This document shows positions 1 through 7,938 of a DNA stretch of 64,000 nucleotides, one piece after another. Under the pieces are notes generated by a model. It was not told where the DNA came from, searched no databases, and worked only from the letters and a program-made list of their open reading frames with translations. The position numbers and the translations under genes are program-made. This stretch comes from Kitasatospora sp. MAP12-44 (GTDB lineage Bacteria; Actinomycetota; Actinomycetes; Streptomycetales; Streptomycetaceae): the NCBI RefSeq assembly GCF_029892095.1, contig NZ_JARZAE010000004.1, forward strand, positions 3,410,001 through 3,474,000, given 5' to 3'. The first letter of the stretch is position 1. Each line of letters begins with the position of its first letter.

Positions 1-17
1 CCGTCGCCCACCGACAG

Positions 18-32
18 TGGTAACGATTATCA
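18..32. promoter_or_regulatory. Zur/Fur-like imperfect dyad
   Basis: The 15-mer TGGTAACGATTATCA matches a remembered Streptomyces Zur-box core (TGAAAATCATTTTCA) at 10 of 15 positions, and GGT...ACC forms an imperfect dyad. It lies in apparently non-coding DNA, so any target would be a gene left of the window. This is a weak call made without a weight matrix. Confidence 0.2.
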
Positions 33-187
33 CCTCACGCTTAGTGAGCAGCCGGTGGACAGAGCACGCTCGGGTACCGCCCGACGCGCGCGATCGCGTC
101 CCGCAGAGCCAACCGAATAGACGGCGCTCTTCCCCCGGCGCCGTCGTCCCAGCACCGGCGCAGCCCTGACGCCGCGTGCTGAGCGAC

Positions 188-217
188 AAAGGGCCCCGTT
201 CCCCCGCGGGGCCCTTT
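188..217. terminator. Terminator after the cseC-like gene
   Basis: An 11-bp perfect GC-rich stem (AAAGGGCCCCG paired with its complement) with an 8-base loop sits just beyond the stop of the leftward sensor-kinase gene. The A/T ends on both arms make it plausibly bidirectional. A second, 8-bp hairpin lies at 120-145. Confidence 0.7.
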
Positions 218-220
218 GCC

Positions 221-1543
221 TTACCCGGCGGCCGGCGGCCGGCCGCTTCGTCGTAGCAGCAGGGGCAGCCGGCGGCGGCTCGCGGGGCGGTCCTGCCCGC
301 CGGGCGCCCCCGGCTCGTCGCCCGCGTCGGCGCCGGGCAGCGTGAGTTCGGCCAGCGCGCCGCCGTCGGGGTGGTTGCTCAACCGCAGGTCGATCCCGAT
401 CGCCTCGGCATGGCCCTGAGCGATGGTCAGCCCGAGCCCGTGACCGTGCCCGCGTTCGCGCGCGCCGGTGCGAAAGCGCTGCGGACCGTCCCGCAGGACG
501 TCCTCGGGGTAGCCGGGACCGTGGTCGCGGATGGTCAGCACGCGCCCGTCCACCACCACCTCGACCGGGGCGGCGCCGTGCCGCAGCGCGTTGGTGACGA
601 GGTTGGAGAGCACCCGGTCAAGACGGCGCACATCGGTGCTGACCAACGCCTGCCCCTCGATCCGCAGCTCGACCGGCGCACCGGCCGAGGTGGCCGAGCC
701 GGCCAGGCTCCGGGTGACCACCGCCGCGAGCGGGACGGCGGACAGCTCGGCGGACTCGGCCCGGGCGTCCAGCCGCGAGACCTCCAGCAGGTCCTCGGTC
801 AGGCTGCAGAGCACCCGCACCCGGCCCTGCACCAGTTCGGTGGGCCGCCCCGGCGGCAGCAGTTCGGCCGCCGTCAGCAGCCCGGTCAGCGGGGTGCGCA
901 GCTCGTGCGCCACGTCGGCGGTGAAGCGCTGCTCGTTGGCCAGCTTGCTGCGCAGCACGGTCGACATCGAGTCGACGGCCGCCGCGAGCTCCGCCACCTC
1001 GTCACGGGCGCCGCCCAGCGCTCCGATCCGGGCGTCCAGGTCGCCCTGGGCGATGGTCCGGGCGGTGCGGGCCGCGGTGCGCAGCCGTTTGCTGATCCGG
1101 TCGGCGGCCAGCACGCCCGCGAGCACCGTGACGGCGACCGAGAGCGAGGCGGAGAGCAGGATCGACTGGTCCAGGTCGGCGATGGCCTTCTCGTCGTCGG
1201 CGAAGTCCACCCGGACCGAGAAGATCCGGGTGCCGGTGCCGGCCGCCGCCCACATCGCGGTGCCGTCCGGGCTGGGGCCGAGCATCGAGGCCTGGTGCCC
1301 CTGTTTCGCGAGCCGGCGCAGCGCCGGGGGCAGGTCCGGGTCGTCGATCTTCGAGTCCCACCCCATCAGCGTGCCGGTCTGGCTGTAGCCGTTCAGCACC
1401 TGGGAGAGCGCGGCCAGCGCGGACCTGCGGGCCTGCTCGACGTGCTGGCGGACCGAGGCCTGATGGACCAGCAGGCCGACCGCGAGGGCCAGCAGTACGG
1501 AGACCGCGGCGACCGTGGCGGCGATCTGGCGGCGCAGGTTCAT
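221..1543 (-). CDS. cseC: Sensor histidine kinase, CseC-like
   Basis: A 440-aa membrane sensor kinase that should phosphorylate the response regulator encoded just upstream. There is an N-terminal membrane segment (about 8-28), an extracytoplasmic sensor (about 29-130), a second membrane segment, a HAMP-like stretch (about 150-172), an H-box with His213 in HELRTPLTG, an N-box (SNLVTNALRHG) and ATP-lid motifs DHGPGYP and GHGLGL. The block LLPPGRPTEL resembles my recollection of S. coelicolor CseC, the envelope-stress kinase controlling sigE. The start codon overlaps the regulator stop as ATGA, which fixes the start and implies translational coupling. No sigE is in the window, so this may be a paralogue with another output. 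Confidence 0.85.
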   Translation of the reverse strand: MNLRRQIAATVAAVSVLLALAVGLLVHQASVRQHVEQARRSALAALSQVLNGYSQTGTLMGWDSKIDDPDLPPALRRLAKQGHQASMLGPSPDGTAMWAAAGTGTRIFSVRVDFADDEKAIADLDQSILLSASLSVAVTVLAGVLAADRISKRLRTAARTARTIAQGDLDARIGALGGARDEVAELAAAVDSMSTVLRSKLANEQRFTADVAHELRTPLTGLLTAAELLPPGRPTELVQGRVRVLCSLTEDLLEVSRLDARAESAELSAVPLAAVVTRSLAGSATSAGAPVELRIEGQALVSTDVRRLDRVLSNLVTNALRHGAAPVEVVVDGRVLTIRDHGPGYPEDVLRDGPQRFRTGARERGHGHGLGLTIAQGHAEAIGIDLRLSNHPDGGALAELTLPGADAGDEPGAPGGQDRPASRRRLPLLLRRSGRPPAAG

Positions 1544-2301
1544 CGGGCCCGCCGGAGTTTGTAGCCGAAGCCGCGGACTGTCTCGATCCGGTCCGCCCCG
1601 ATCTTGGCGCGCAGCCGCTGCACATGGACGTCCACCACCCGGCTGTCGGCGCCCCAGGAGTAGTCCCAGACCCGCTCCAGCAGGGTCTGACGCTCCAGCA
1701 GGACGCCCGGGGCCGCGGTGAACTCCAGCAGCAGCCGCAGCTCGGTCGGCGTCAGCGGGATCCGGCGCCCGTCGACGCTGACCTCCAGCGCGTCGGTGTC
1801 CACCGCCAGGCCGTCGATCACCCGGACCGAGCGCTGCTCCGGCTGCGCGCTCGCCGGCTGCGACTGCGCTGGCGGCTGTGACTGCGGCTGCGGCGGCTGC
1901 GCGGCCGCGGTCACAGCCGGACCGGTGCGGCGCAGCACGGTGCGGATCCGGGCCACCAGCACCGCCGTCTCGAAGGGCTTGACCACGTAGTCGTCCGCGC
2001 CCGCCTCCAGGCCGGAGATCACGTCGATCGGCTCGGTGCGCGCGGACATCATCAGGATCGGCAGCTGGCTCTCCTCGCGGATCCGCCGGCAAAGCCCGAC
2101 GCCGTCGAGCAGCGGCAGCATCACATCGAGCAGCAGCAGGTCCGGCGGCTCCGCGCGGAACCGCTCCAGCCCCTCCAGGCCGTCGGCGGCGGTGTCGACC
2201 GGGAAGCCGTAGCGCTCCAGCGCCATCCGGGTCGCCTCGCGGATCACCTCGTCGTCCTCGACCAGCAGGATCCGCGGCGCGCCGGGCGCGGGGGTGCTCA
2301 T
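1540..2301 (-). CDS. cseB: Response regulator, OmpR family, CseB-like
   Basis: A 253-aa OmpR/PhoB-type regulator. The receiver domain (about 10-122) has the acidic pocket VEDDEV, phospho-acceptor Asp59 (LLLLDVM) and the conserved Lys of VVKPFE. A Pro/Gln-rich linker (about 126-160) leads to a winged-helix DNA-binding domain ending in VRGFGYKLR. Receiver wording such as EDDEVIREAT and LEAGADDY closely follows CseB as I remember it. The start forms a TGATG overlap with the lipoprotein gene, and the end an ATGA overlap with the kinase, so the three genes are one coupled operon. The target is inferred to be an envelope-stress promoter; no sigE is adjacent. Confidence 0.87.
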   Translation of the reverse strand: MSTPAPGAPRILLVEDDEVIREATRMALERYGFPVDTAADGLEGLERFRAEPPDLLLLDVMLPLLDGVGLCRRIREESQLPILMMSARTEPIDVISGLEAGADDYVVKPFETAVLVARIRTVLRRTGPAVTAAAQPPQPQSQPPAQSQPASAQPEQRSVRVIDGLAVDTDALEVSVDGRRIPLTPTELRLLLEFTAAPGVLLERQTLLERVWDYSWGADSRVVDVHVQRLRAKIGADRIETVRGFGYKLRRAR

Positions 2302-3128
2302 CAGCGCTTCGCCGTGGGAGTGGTGGGGGGCACGAGCGGCACCGCGATCTGCGATCCGGGTGGCGGCGTGGACTGGGTCGCGGGTGCGGGCCCAGGCGCC
2401 GCGGACCGTGTTGCGGGCGCCACCCCGGAAGGCCCGGACTTCTCCGGCACCACGGCAGGCGTGGGACGGTCCCCCGACGACGACGTGGGGGTGGGCACCG
2501 GCGCCTTGGCCGGCGTGCAGAGCGGCGCGCCCAGCACCTGCTGGTCCTTGAACAGCAGTCGTGCCCCGTCCCACTGGTAGGTGCTGATGATCTCGGTAGC
2601 CTGCGTCGGCTCATGCACGACCAGGTCCGTGCCGACGGTGTCCGCGGTGAAACCGAGCTGCAGGGTGAGGTCGAGGACCGGCAGGACCTGGCGGTTGTTC
2701 AGGGCGTAGACGTGCAGGTACGCGCGGCTCGGGGTGACCAGCGCGGCGAGCAGTTCGGAGCGCCCGTCCCCGGTGAGGTCGCGGTACTGGGCGGGGCGGA
2801 TCGTGCAGCCGTCGCAGCCGGCCAGCGCCGACCGCTCGTCCGCGCTCAGCCCGGGGTCCTTCTGCAGGACGGTGCTGAGCGGCAGATCCTCGATCCGGTC
2901 GCTGGTCGCGGTGATCCCGGTGAGCGGCACCGGCGCGCTCGGGCTGCTCGGCGCGGCCGGCGAGGGCGGTGCGGAGGTCGCGTCGGCCGCCCAGAGCAGC
3001 TGCGGGGTGGGCCGCTCGGTGACGGCGGGGGTGAGTCCGGCGTCGTGCAGCTGCCCGCCGTCGGCGCAGCCCGTCGCGGCTATGGCGAGCAGAAGCAGCA
3101 GCATCACGCCGCTGAGCCGGTTCCTCAC
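2301..3128 (-). CDS. Lipoprotein, CseA-like
   Basis: A 275-aa predicted lipoprotein. A hydrophobic signal (about 8-20) ends in a lipobox with Cys21 (AATGC). A Pro/Ser/Thr-rich spacer follows, then a domain (about 75-200) with a Cys-x2-Cys pair in GCDGCT and the phrase LTGDGRSELL, then a low-complexity tail from about 205. Its position first in a coupled operon with CseB- and CseC-like genes matches the cseABC arrangement, where CseA is a lipoprotein that dampens the sigE response. Homology to CseA rests on position, the lipobox and partial motif memory, so it is less sure than the two downstream calls. Confidence 0.65.
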   Translation of the reverse strand: MRNRLSGVMLLLLLAIAATGCADGGQLHDAGLTPAVTERPTPQLLWAADATSAPPSPAAPSSPSAPVPLTGITATSDRIEDLPLSTVLQKDPGLSADERSALAGCDGCTIRPAQYRDLTGDGRSELLAALVTPSRAYLHVYALNNRQVLPVLDLTLQLGFTADTVGTDLVVHEPTQATEIISTYQWDGARLLFKDQQVLGAPLCTPAKAPVPTPTSSSGDRPTPAVVPEKSGPSGVAPATRSAAPGPAPATQSTPPPGSQIAVPLVPPTTPTAKR

Positions 3129-3192
3129 GCGAATGGCGCCTTTCCGGAGGTGGGGGCGGTGTGCGGGACCCCAGTCTGCAATACGCCCGGAA

Positions 3193-3870
3193 CTACGAAC
3201 CGATCAGGTCCGCCAGGACGATGATGTTGTCGCTGTAGTGGCCGTCGCTCTCCAGCGTTCCGCCGCAAGTGATCAGCCGCAGCTGGGCGTTGGTGGTGTT
3301 GCCGTACACCAGCTGGGTGGGGAACTCGTTCTTCGGCTTCTGGTCGAGTCCGCGCACCCGGTAGGAGACGGTGCTGCCGTCCTGCCGGCGGATGTCGATC
3401 CGGTCGCCCGGCCGCAGGTCGACCAGGCGGCTGAAGACGGCCGGTCCCTTACGGGTGTTGATGTGGCCGAGCAGCACGGCCGGGCCGAGCTGGCCCGGAG
3501 CCGGGCCGCCGCTGTACCAGTCGACCTGCGCGGGTTGGTCCAGCGGCGGGGTCTGCACGGTCCCGTCGCTGTTGAGGCCGCCTGCGGCGACCGGTGCGTC
3601 CACCCCGATCGAGGCGATGGTCAGCCGGACCGGTGGGGAGGGCGGGCCGGGGGCGGCCGCCGGGGCGGTGGACGGTACGTCAGCGGCGGCGTCGGGAACC
3701 GACTGGGTGGACGGCACCGCGGCCGCCGAGCTGATCCGGACCGGCGGCGGCGCGGGGTCGTGGTCCAGCACCAGCCCGCCGAGCAGCAGCGCGATCAAGC
3801 CGGCCGTCGCGGCCGGCGCCCACCGGGGACGCCGGCCACGACCGGCCCGACTACGCCTGTGCGCCGGCAC
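3193..3870 (-). CDS. Sortase, class E/F type
   Basis: A 225-aa cysteine transpeptidase that anchors surface proteins to the cell wall. Starting at GTG 3870 there is one N-terminal membrane anchor (about 19-36), a Pro/Ala/Ser linker (about 38-80) and the sortase barrel (about 82-220), with catalytic His136 in LLGHINT and Cys202 in LITCGG, then the usual YSDNIIV strand. The longer open frame back to 3969 is rejected because it would run through the upstream gene; the chosen GTG overlaps that gene by 20 bases, suggesting coupling. The upstream gene carries a sortase-type sorting signal, so the two are a likely enzyme-substrate pair. Confidence 0.85.
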   Translation of the reverse strand: MPAHRRSRAGRGRRPRWAPAATAGLIALLLGGLVLDHDPAPPPVRISSAAAVPSTQSVPDAAADVPSTAPAAAPGPPSPPVRLTIASIGVDAPVAAGGLNSDGTVQTPPLDQPAQVDWYSGGPAPGQLGPAVLLGHINTRKGPAVFSRLVDLRPGDRIDIRRQDGSTVSYRVRGLDQKPKNEFPTQLVYGNTTNAQLRLITCGGTLESDGHYSDNIIVLADLIGS

Positions 3871-4288
3871 GGCGACGCACGACGGCGAAGCCGATGGCCG
3901 CCACGCCCACGGCGCCCAGCGTCCCGCCGGCCACCCAGGTGCCGGTGGAGCGGCCGCTGTCCGCCTCACCGGTCTGCGCGCCGCCCTTGGGGACGGTCGT
4001 CACCTGCTGGGTGCCCGACGCGGCCGAGGGCGTGGGAGCGGGGCCGGCGGTGTTCTTGACGGCCGGGACGTTCGAGCCGCCCACGCTCGGCGTGGGGGTC
4101 GACATCACGCCACCCGGCGCGGCGGTGGGCGTGGCGGCGGGCGCGACGGCACTGGGCGCGGAGGCGGCGGGCGTCGGGCTCGGGCCGTCCGCGAAGGCCG
4201 CGGCGCCGGACCCGAACAGCACGGTCGCGACACCGCAGGAGACCAGCGCGAGACGCACGGAACGCCGGACGTTCAAAGCACCTGACAT
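3851..4288 (-). CDS. Sortase-dependent surface protein (probable)
   Basis: A 145-aa secreted protein of low complexity. A signal peptide (about 1-33, ending AAAFA) is followed by a Pro/Ala/Thr/Ser-rich middle. The tail is built like a sorting signal: VPKGGAQTG (99-107), a hydrophobic segment (about 117-136) and a basic end RRRAGAQA. This resembles the small Streptomyces sortase-dependent proteins with motifs such as GAPDTG. A good ribosome site (GGAGGA) lies 7 bases before the ATG. It is the first gene of a pair with the downstream sortase. The mature protein has no recognisable enzymatic domain; its role is unknown. Confidence 0.75.
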   Translation of the reverse strand: MSGALNVRRSVRLALVSCGVATVLFGSGAAAFADGPSPTPAASAPSAVAPAATPTAAPGGVMSTPTPSVGGSNVPAVKNTAGPAPTPSAASGTQQVTTVPKGGAQTGEADSGRSTGTWVAGGTLGAVGVAAIGFAVVRRRAGAQA

Positions 4289-4374
4289 GAGGAGTCCTCC
4301 GAGAGCTCGTCTCCCCCGGCCGGACTGGCCGGGGGTTGACGCTGGCTACGCTAGGAATCGCTCCTCACGGTCGA

Positions 4375-4399
4375 CCGCCGGGCGTGTAACACCCGGCGG
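4375..4399 (-). terminator. Hairpin after GMC oxidoreductase gene
   Basis: An 8-bp GC stem (CCGCCGGG/CCCGGCGG) with a 9-base loop sits about 33 bases past the stop of the leftward oxidoreductase gene. There is no clear T run, so termination is a moderate inference. Confidence 0.4.
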
Positions 4400-4432
4400 C
4401 CGACTCTGTAACAACCGTGACGGCGCCCGCTG

Positions 4433-6268
4433 TTACGGACGCTTCGGCACCTCGGGCACCGCCAGCAGCGGCAGCCGCAGCGCCCCGAACGCCCCGGCCG
4501 GCACAGCGGCCCGCACCGGCTCGACCGGCGCCACCCGGCGGTACGGCTCGCCCTGCGCCGGACGCTGGTCCGCCCCGCCCTTGTTGGGCCACATCGACAT
4601 CGCCCGCTCGGCCTGCGCGGTGATCGTCAGCGAGGGGTTGACGCCCAGGTTGGCCGAGATCGCCGAGCCGTCCACCACGCTGATCCCCGGGTGGCCGTAG
4701 AGCCGGTGGTACGGGTCGACGACGCCGTCCTGCGGGCTGTCCGCGATCGGGCAGCCGCCGATGAAGTGCGCGGTCATCGGGATGTCGAAGAGGTCCCCGA
4801 CGGTGCCGCCGGCGAAGCCGTTGATCTCCGCCGCCAGCGCCTTGGCGCCCTCCTCGGCGGCCGGGATCCAGGTCGGGTTGGGCGCGCCATGCCCCTGGCC
4901 GGACGTCAACTTGCCCTTGCCGAGCCCCTTCTGCTTCAACGAGACGGTGATGGAGTTGTCCACCGACTGCATCACCAGGCCGATGATGGTCCGCTCCGAC
5001 CACTTGCGGTTGCTCAACGACCGGGCGAACACCACGGGGTGCTTGACGGCGGTGCTCCCGGCCCGCAGCCAGCGCGGTCCGCGCCCGGCGCCGGGCACCT
5101 GGATGATCGAGAGGAACCCCATCGCGTTGGAGCCCTTGCCGTAGCGCACCGGCTCGATGTGGGTGTTCTCGTCCGGGTGGATGGACGAGGTGATCGCCAC
5201 CCCCTTGGTGAAGTCCACCGGACGCCCGTAGCGCCGGTCGGTGGTCTGCGCGCCCACCAGGGCCTCGGAGTTGGTCCGGGTCAGCTCGCCGAGCCGGGCC
5301 GAGATCCGGGGCAGCCGGCCCTGCGCGCGCATCCGGTGCAGCAGCGTCTGGGTGCCGTACGTCCCGGCCGCGACCACCACCCTGGCGGCGGTCAGGGTCC
5401 GCGCGCCGGCCCGCTCGGCGTCGCGCGAGCGGGCGTTGGTGCGCCGCACGTCGACGGCGAATCCTTCACCGTGTTCGCGCAGCCGGGCCACCGTGGTGAG
5501 CGGGTGGATCTCGGCGCCGTTGGCCTCCGCCAGGTAGAGGTAGTTCTCGGTGAGCATGTTCTTCGCGCCGCGACGGCAGCCCGTCATGCACTCGCCGCAC
5601 TCCACGCAGGCCTTGCGGCTGGGTCCGGCGCCGCCGAAGTACGGGTCCTCGACCTCCGCCCCCGGCGCGGCCTTCGCCGTGCCGTCGGCGTCCTTGCCGT
5701 CGCCGAAGAAGACGCCGACCGGCGCGAGGTGGAAGGTGTCGCCGACGCCCATCCGCTCGGCGGCGGCCTTGAGGTGGACGTCCGAGGGCGTGGTCGTGGG
5801 GTTGGTGCGCACCCCCAGCATCCGCTGCGCCTGGTCGTAGAAGGGGCCCAACTCCTCCTGCCAGTCGGTGATGTGCTGCCACTGGCGGTCCTCGAAGAAG
5901 GCCTTCGGCGGCACATACAGGGTGTTGGCGTAGTTGAGCGAGCCGCCGCCCACGCCGGCCCCGCCGAGCACCAGCACATTGGCCAGCAGGTGGATCCGCT
6001 GGATGCCGTAGAGCCCGAGGGCCGGTGCCCACAGGTAGTTCTTCACATCCCAGGAGTTGGCGGGCAGTTCGTCCCGGGCGAAGCGGCGGCCGGCCTCCAG
6101 GACGGCGACCTTGTAGCCCTTCTCGGTCAGCCGCAGCGCCGCGACCGAGCCGCCGAAGCCCGAGCCGATCACGATCACGTCGTAGTCGTAGTCGTAGTCG
6201 AGGCCGAGGTCGGGGTCGACCCTCCCGTCGTCCGTCACTGTCTTCAACTCCCTCTCGTCGGAGCTCAT
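4433..6268 (-). CDS. GMC-family FAD oxidoreductase, cholesterol-oxidase-like
   Basis: A 611-aa flavoprotein predicted to oxidise an alcohol or sterol-like substrate. The FAD-binding motif is at 33-40 (VIGSGFGG), the GMC signature region around GGAGVGGGS (102-110), and a ferredoxin-like cysteine cluster at Cys221, Cys224, Cys227 and Cys231, typical of the mycobacterial ChoD-like subfamily. The C-terminal GMC domain contains TAHFIGGCPI and ends its fold near NPSLTITA. The ATG overlaps the upstream dehydrogenase stop as ATGA, so the longer open frame is not used and the pair is probably co-translated. The N-terminus has a short Asp-Tyr repeat. The substrate cannot be read from sequence; the dehydrogenase partner suggests alcohol-to-aldehyde-to-acid oxidation. 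Confidence 0.85.
   Translation of the reverse strand: MSSDERELKTVTDDGRVDPDLGLDYDYDYDVIVIGSGFGGSVAALRLTEKGYKVAVLEAGRRFARDELPANSWDVKNYLWAPALGLYGIQRIHLLANVLVLGGAGVGGGSLNYANTLYVPPKAFFEDRQWQHITDWQEELGPFYDQAQRMLGVRTNPTTTPSDVHLKAAAERMGVGDTFHLAPVGVFFGDGKDADGTAKAAPGAEVEDPYFGGAGPSRKACVECGECMTGCRRGAKNMLTENYLYLAEANGAEIHPLTTVARLREHGEGFAVDVRRTNARSRDAERAGARTLTAARVVVAAGTYGTQTLLHRMRAQGRLPRISARLGELTRTNSEALVGAQTTDRRYGRPVDFTKGVAITSSIHPDENTHIEPVRYGKGSNAMGFLSIIQVPGAGRGPRWLRAGSTAVKHPVVFARSLSNRKWSERTIIGLVMQSVDNSITVSLKQKGLGKGKLTSGQGHGAPNPTWIPAAEEGAKALAAEINGFAGGTVGDLFDIPMTAHFIGGCPIADSPQDGVVDPYHRLYGHPGISVVDGSAISANLGVNPSLTITAQAERAMSMWPNKGGADQRPAQGEPYRRVAPVEPVRAAVPAGAFGALRLPLLAVPEVPKRP
6179..6199. repeat. Three tandem 6-bp units in the GMC gene
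   Basis: GTCGTA occurs three times in a row plus a partial GTC, encoding alternating Asp and Tyr just before the FAD motif. Such a unit can vary in number by slippage without a frameshift. Confidence 0.8.
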
Positions 6269-7884
6269 TTGATGCCGATGGCCTTCATGATCCGGAGCCC
6301 TGTGGTGAGCAGCGCGGCAAACCGCTCGTCGTTCAGGCCGTGCGAGGGGGCGATCGGGGCCAGCCGCTGGGTGGCGATGGTCTGCGCCTCGGTGTAGCGC
6401 AGGATGCCGTCGGATCCGTGCCGCCGGCCGAGGCCGGAGTCGCCCATGCCGCCCATCGGCGAGGCCACCGAGCCGTAGGCGGCCGCATAGCCCTCGTTGA
6501 CGTTGACGGTGCCGGTGCGCAGCCTCGCCGCGATCGCCCGGCCGCGCCGCGCGTCCTTCGTCCACACGCTCGAATTCAGGCCGTACGACGAGGAGTTGGC
6601 GAGGGCGACGGCCTCCTCCTCGGTGTCGAAGCGATAGACCGAGACGACCGGACCGAAGGTCTCCTCGACACAGACCGGCATCTGGTCGGTGACCCCGTCC
6701 AGGATGGTGGGCTCATAGAAGAGCGGGCCGAGATCGGGCCGGGCCCGGCCGCCGGCCAGCACCGTGGCGCCGGCCTTGACCGCCTCCTCGACATGCCGGC
6801 TGACCACCTCCAACTGCCGCTCGGAGACCAGCGATCCCATGTCGGCGCCGTATGCGAGGCCGCCGCCGAGCCGCATCGCGCTGGTCCGCTCGGCGAACGC
6901 CGCCAGGAACCGGTCCGCCACCGAGCGGTGCACGAAGAGCCGCTCGATCGAGACGCAGAGCTGGCCGGCGGAGGAGAAGCAGGCCCGCAGCGCGCCCTCC
7001 GCGGCCCGGTCCAGGTCGGCGTCGGCCAGCACCAGCATCGGGTTCTTGCCGCCCAGTTCGAGCGAGGCGCCGACCAGTCGGGCGGCCGCCCGCTGGGCCA
7101 CCTCGCGACCGGTGCGGGTGGAGCCGGTGAACGAGACGTAGTCCGCCTGCTCGACCACGGCCGGGCCGACCACCGGTCCGTCGCCGATCACGATCTGCCA
7201 CAGCTCGGCCGGCAGCCCGGCCTCGATCAGCAGCTCGCGGGCCCAGAGCGCGGTCAGCGCGGTCTGCGTGTCGGGCTTGGTGACCAGCCCGTTGCCCGCG
7301 ACCAGGGCCGGCAGCGCGTCGCCGACCGAGAGCTCCAGCGGGTAGTTCCAGGGCGAGATCTGCCCGACCACGCCCTTGGGCCGACGCGCCTCGACGGTGT
7401 GCGTCAGGACCGGCATCGCCCCGCCGCGGCGGCGGTCGCGCAGGTAGCCCGGCGCCCGGCGCCCGTAGTAGCGGGCCGCCATGGCGACGGACATGATCTC
7501 GTCGAAGGCGTGCAGTCGGGACTTGCCGGTCTCCGCCTGGATCAGGTCGAGCCCCTCGTCCTGCCGCCTGAGCAGCAGGTCGTGGAAGCGCAGCAGGACG
7601 GCGGCCCGGCGGCGCACCGGCGGCGCGGCCCAGGCCTGCTGCGCGCGCCGGGCCAGCCCGTAGGCAGCCTGGACGTCCGCCGGCGTCGACTGCGGCAGGG
7701 TGGCGAGCCGCTCACCGGTCAGCGGCGCGGTGGTCTCCACCGGGTCGCCCTCGCCGCCCGCGGTGACCCCGCGGGCCAGCCGGGCGACCAGGGACTGCGG
7801 GACCGCCGAGGCGACCGTACGGCCGGCGCCCGGTGCCACGGGGTTGCGGCGTGTGCCGCGGCTCTCTGCCGAAATGTCCGTCAT
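6265..7884 (-). CDS. gabD2: Succinate-semialdehyde-type aldehyde dehydrogenase
   Basis: A 539-aa NAD(P)-dependent aldehyde dehydrogenase. Visible family motifs are the Rossmann-region SPWNYPLEL (about 177-185), FTGSTRTG, catalytic Glu276 in LELGGKNP and nucleophile Cys310 in SSAGQLC. It matches the actinobacterial GabD2-like group annotated as succinate-semialdehyde dehydrogenase, which would feed GABA-derived semialdehyde into the TCA cycle; substrate identity is inference. There is an N-terminal extension of about 30 residues. It is the first gene of a two-gene operon and its TGA overlaps the ATG of the GMC oxidoreductase, an uncommon pairing suggesting they process the same or linked substrates. 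Confidence 0.83.
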   Translation of the reverse strand: MTDISAESRGTRRNPVAPGAGRTVASAVPQSLVARLARGVTAGGEGDPVETTAPLTGERLATLPQSTPADVQAAYGLARRAQQAWAAPPVRRRAAVLLRFHDLLLRRQDEGLDLIQAETGKSRLHAFDEIMSVAMAARYYGRRAPGYLRDRRRGGAMPVLTHTVEARRPKGVVGQISPWNYPLELSVGDALPALVAGNGLVTKPDTQTALTALWARELLIEAGLPAELWQIVIGDGPVVGPAVVEQADYVSFTGSTRTGREVAQRAAARLVGASLELGGKNPMLVLADADLDRAAEGALRACFSSAGQLCVSIERLFVHRSVADRFLAAFAERTSAMRLGGGLAYGADMGSLVSERQLEVVSRHVEEAVKAGATVLAGGRARPDLGPLFYEPTILDGVTDQMPVCVEETFGPVVSVYRFDTEEEAVALANSSSYGLNSSVWTKDARRGRAIAARLRTGTVNVNEGYAAAYGSVASPMGGMGDSGLGRRHGSDGILRYTEAQTIATQRLAPIAPSHGLNDERFAALLTTGLRIMKAIGIK

Positions 7885-7938
7885 GGGCGCAGCCTAGGCC
7901 CTGGAGCGGCAGTTAGATACCCGTCGGTAACAGGAAAC

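Noticed and set aside
221-2614. A single 797-codon frame covering kinase and regulator DNA
   Set aside because: Only the last 440 codons encode the kinase; the upstream part is a wrong-frame reading of the regulator, and the ATGA overlap marks the true start.
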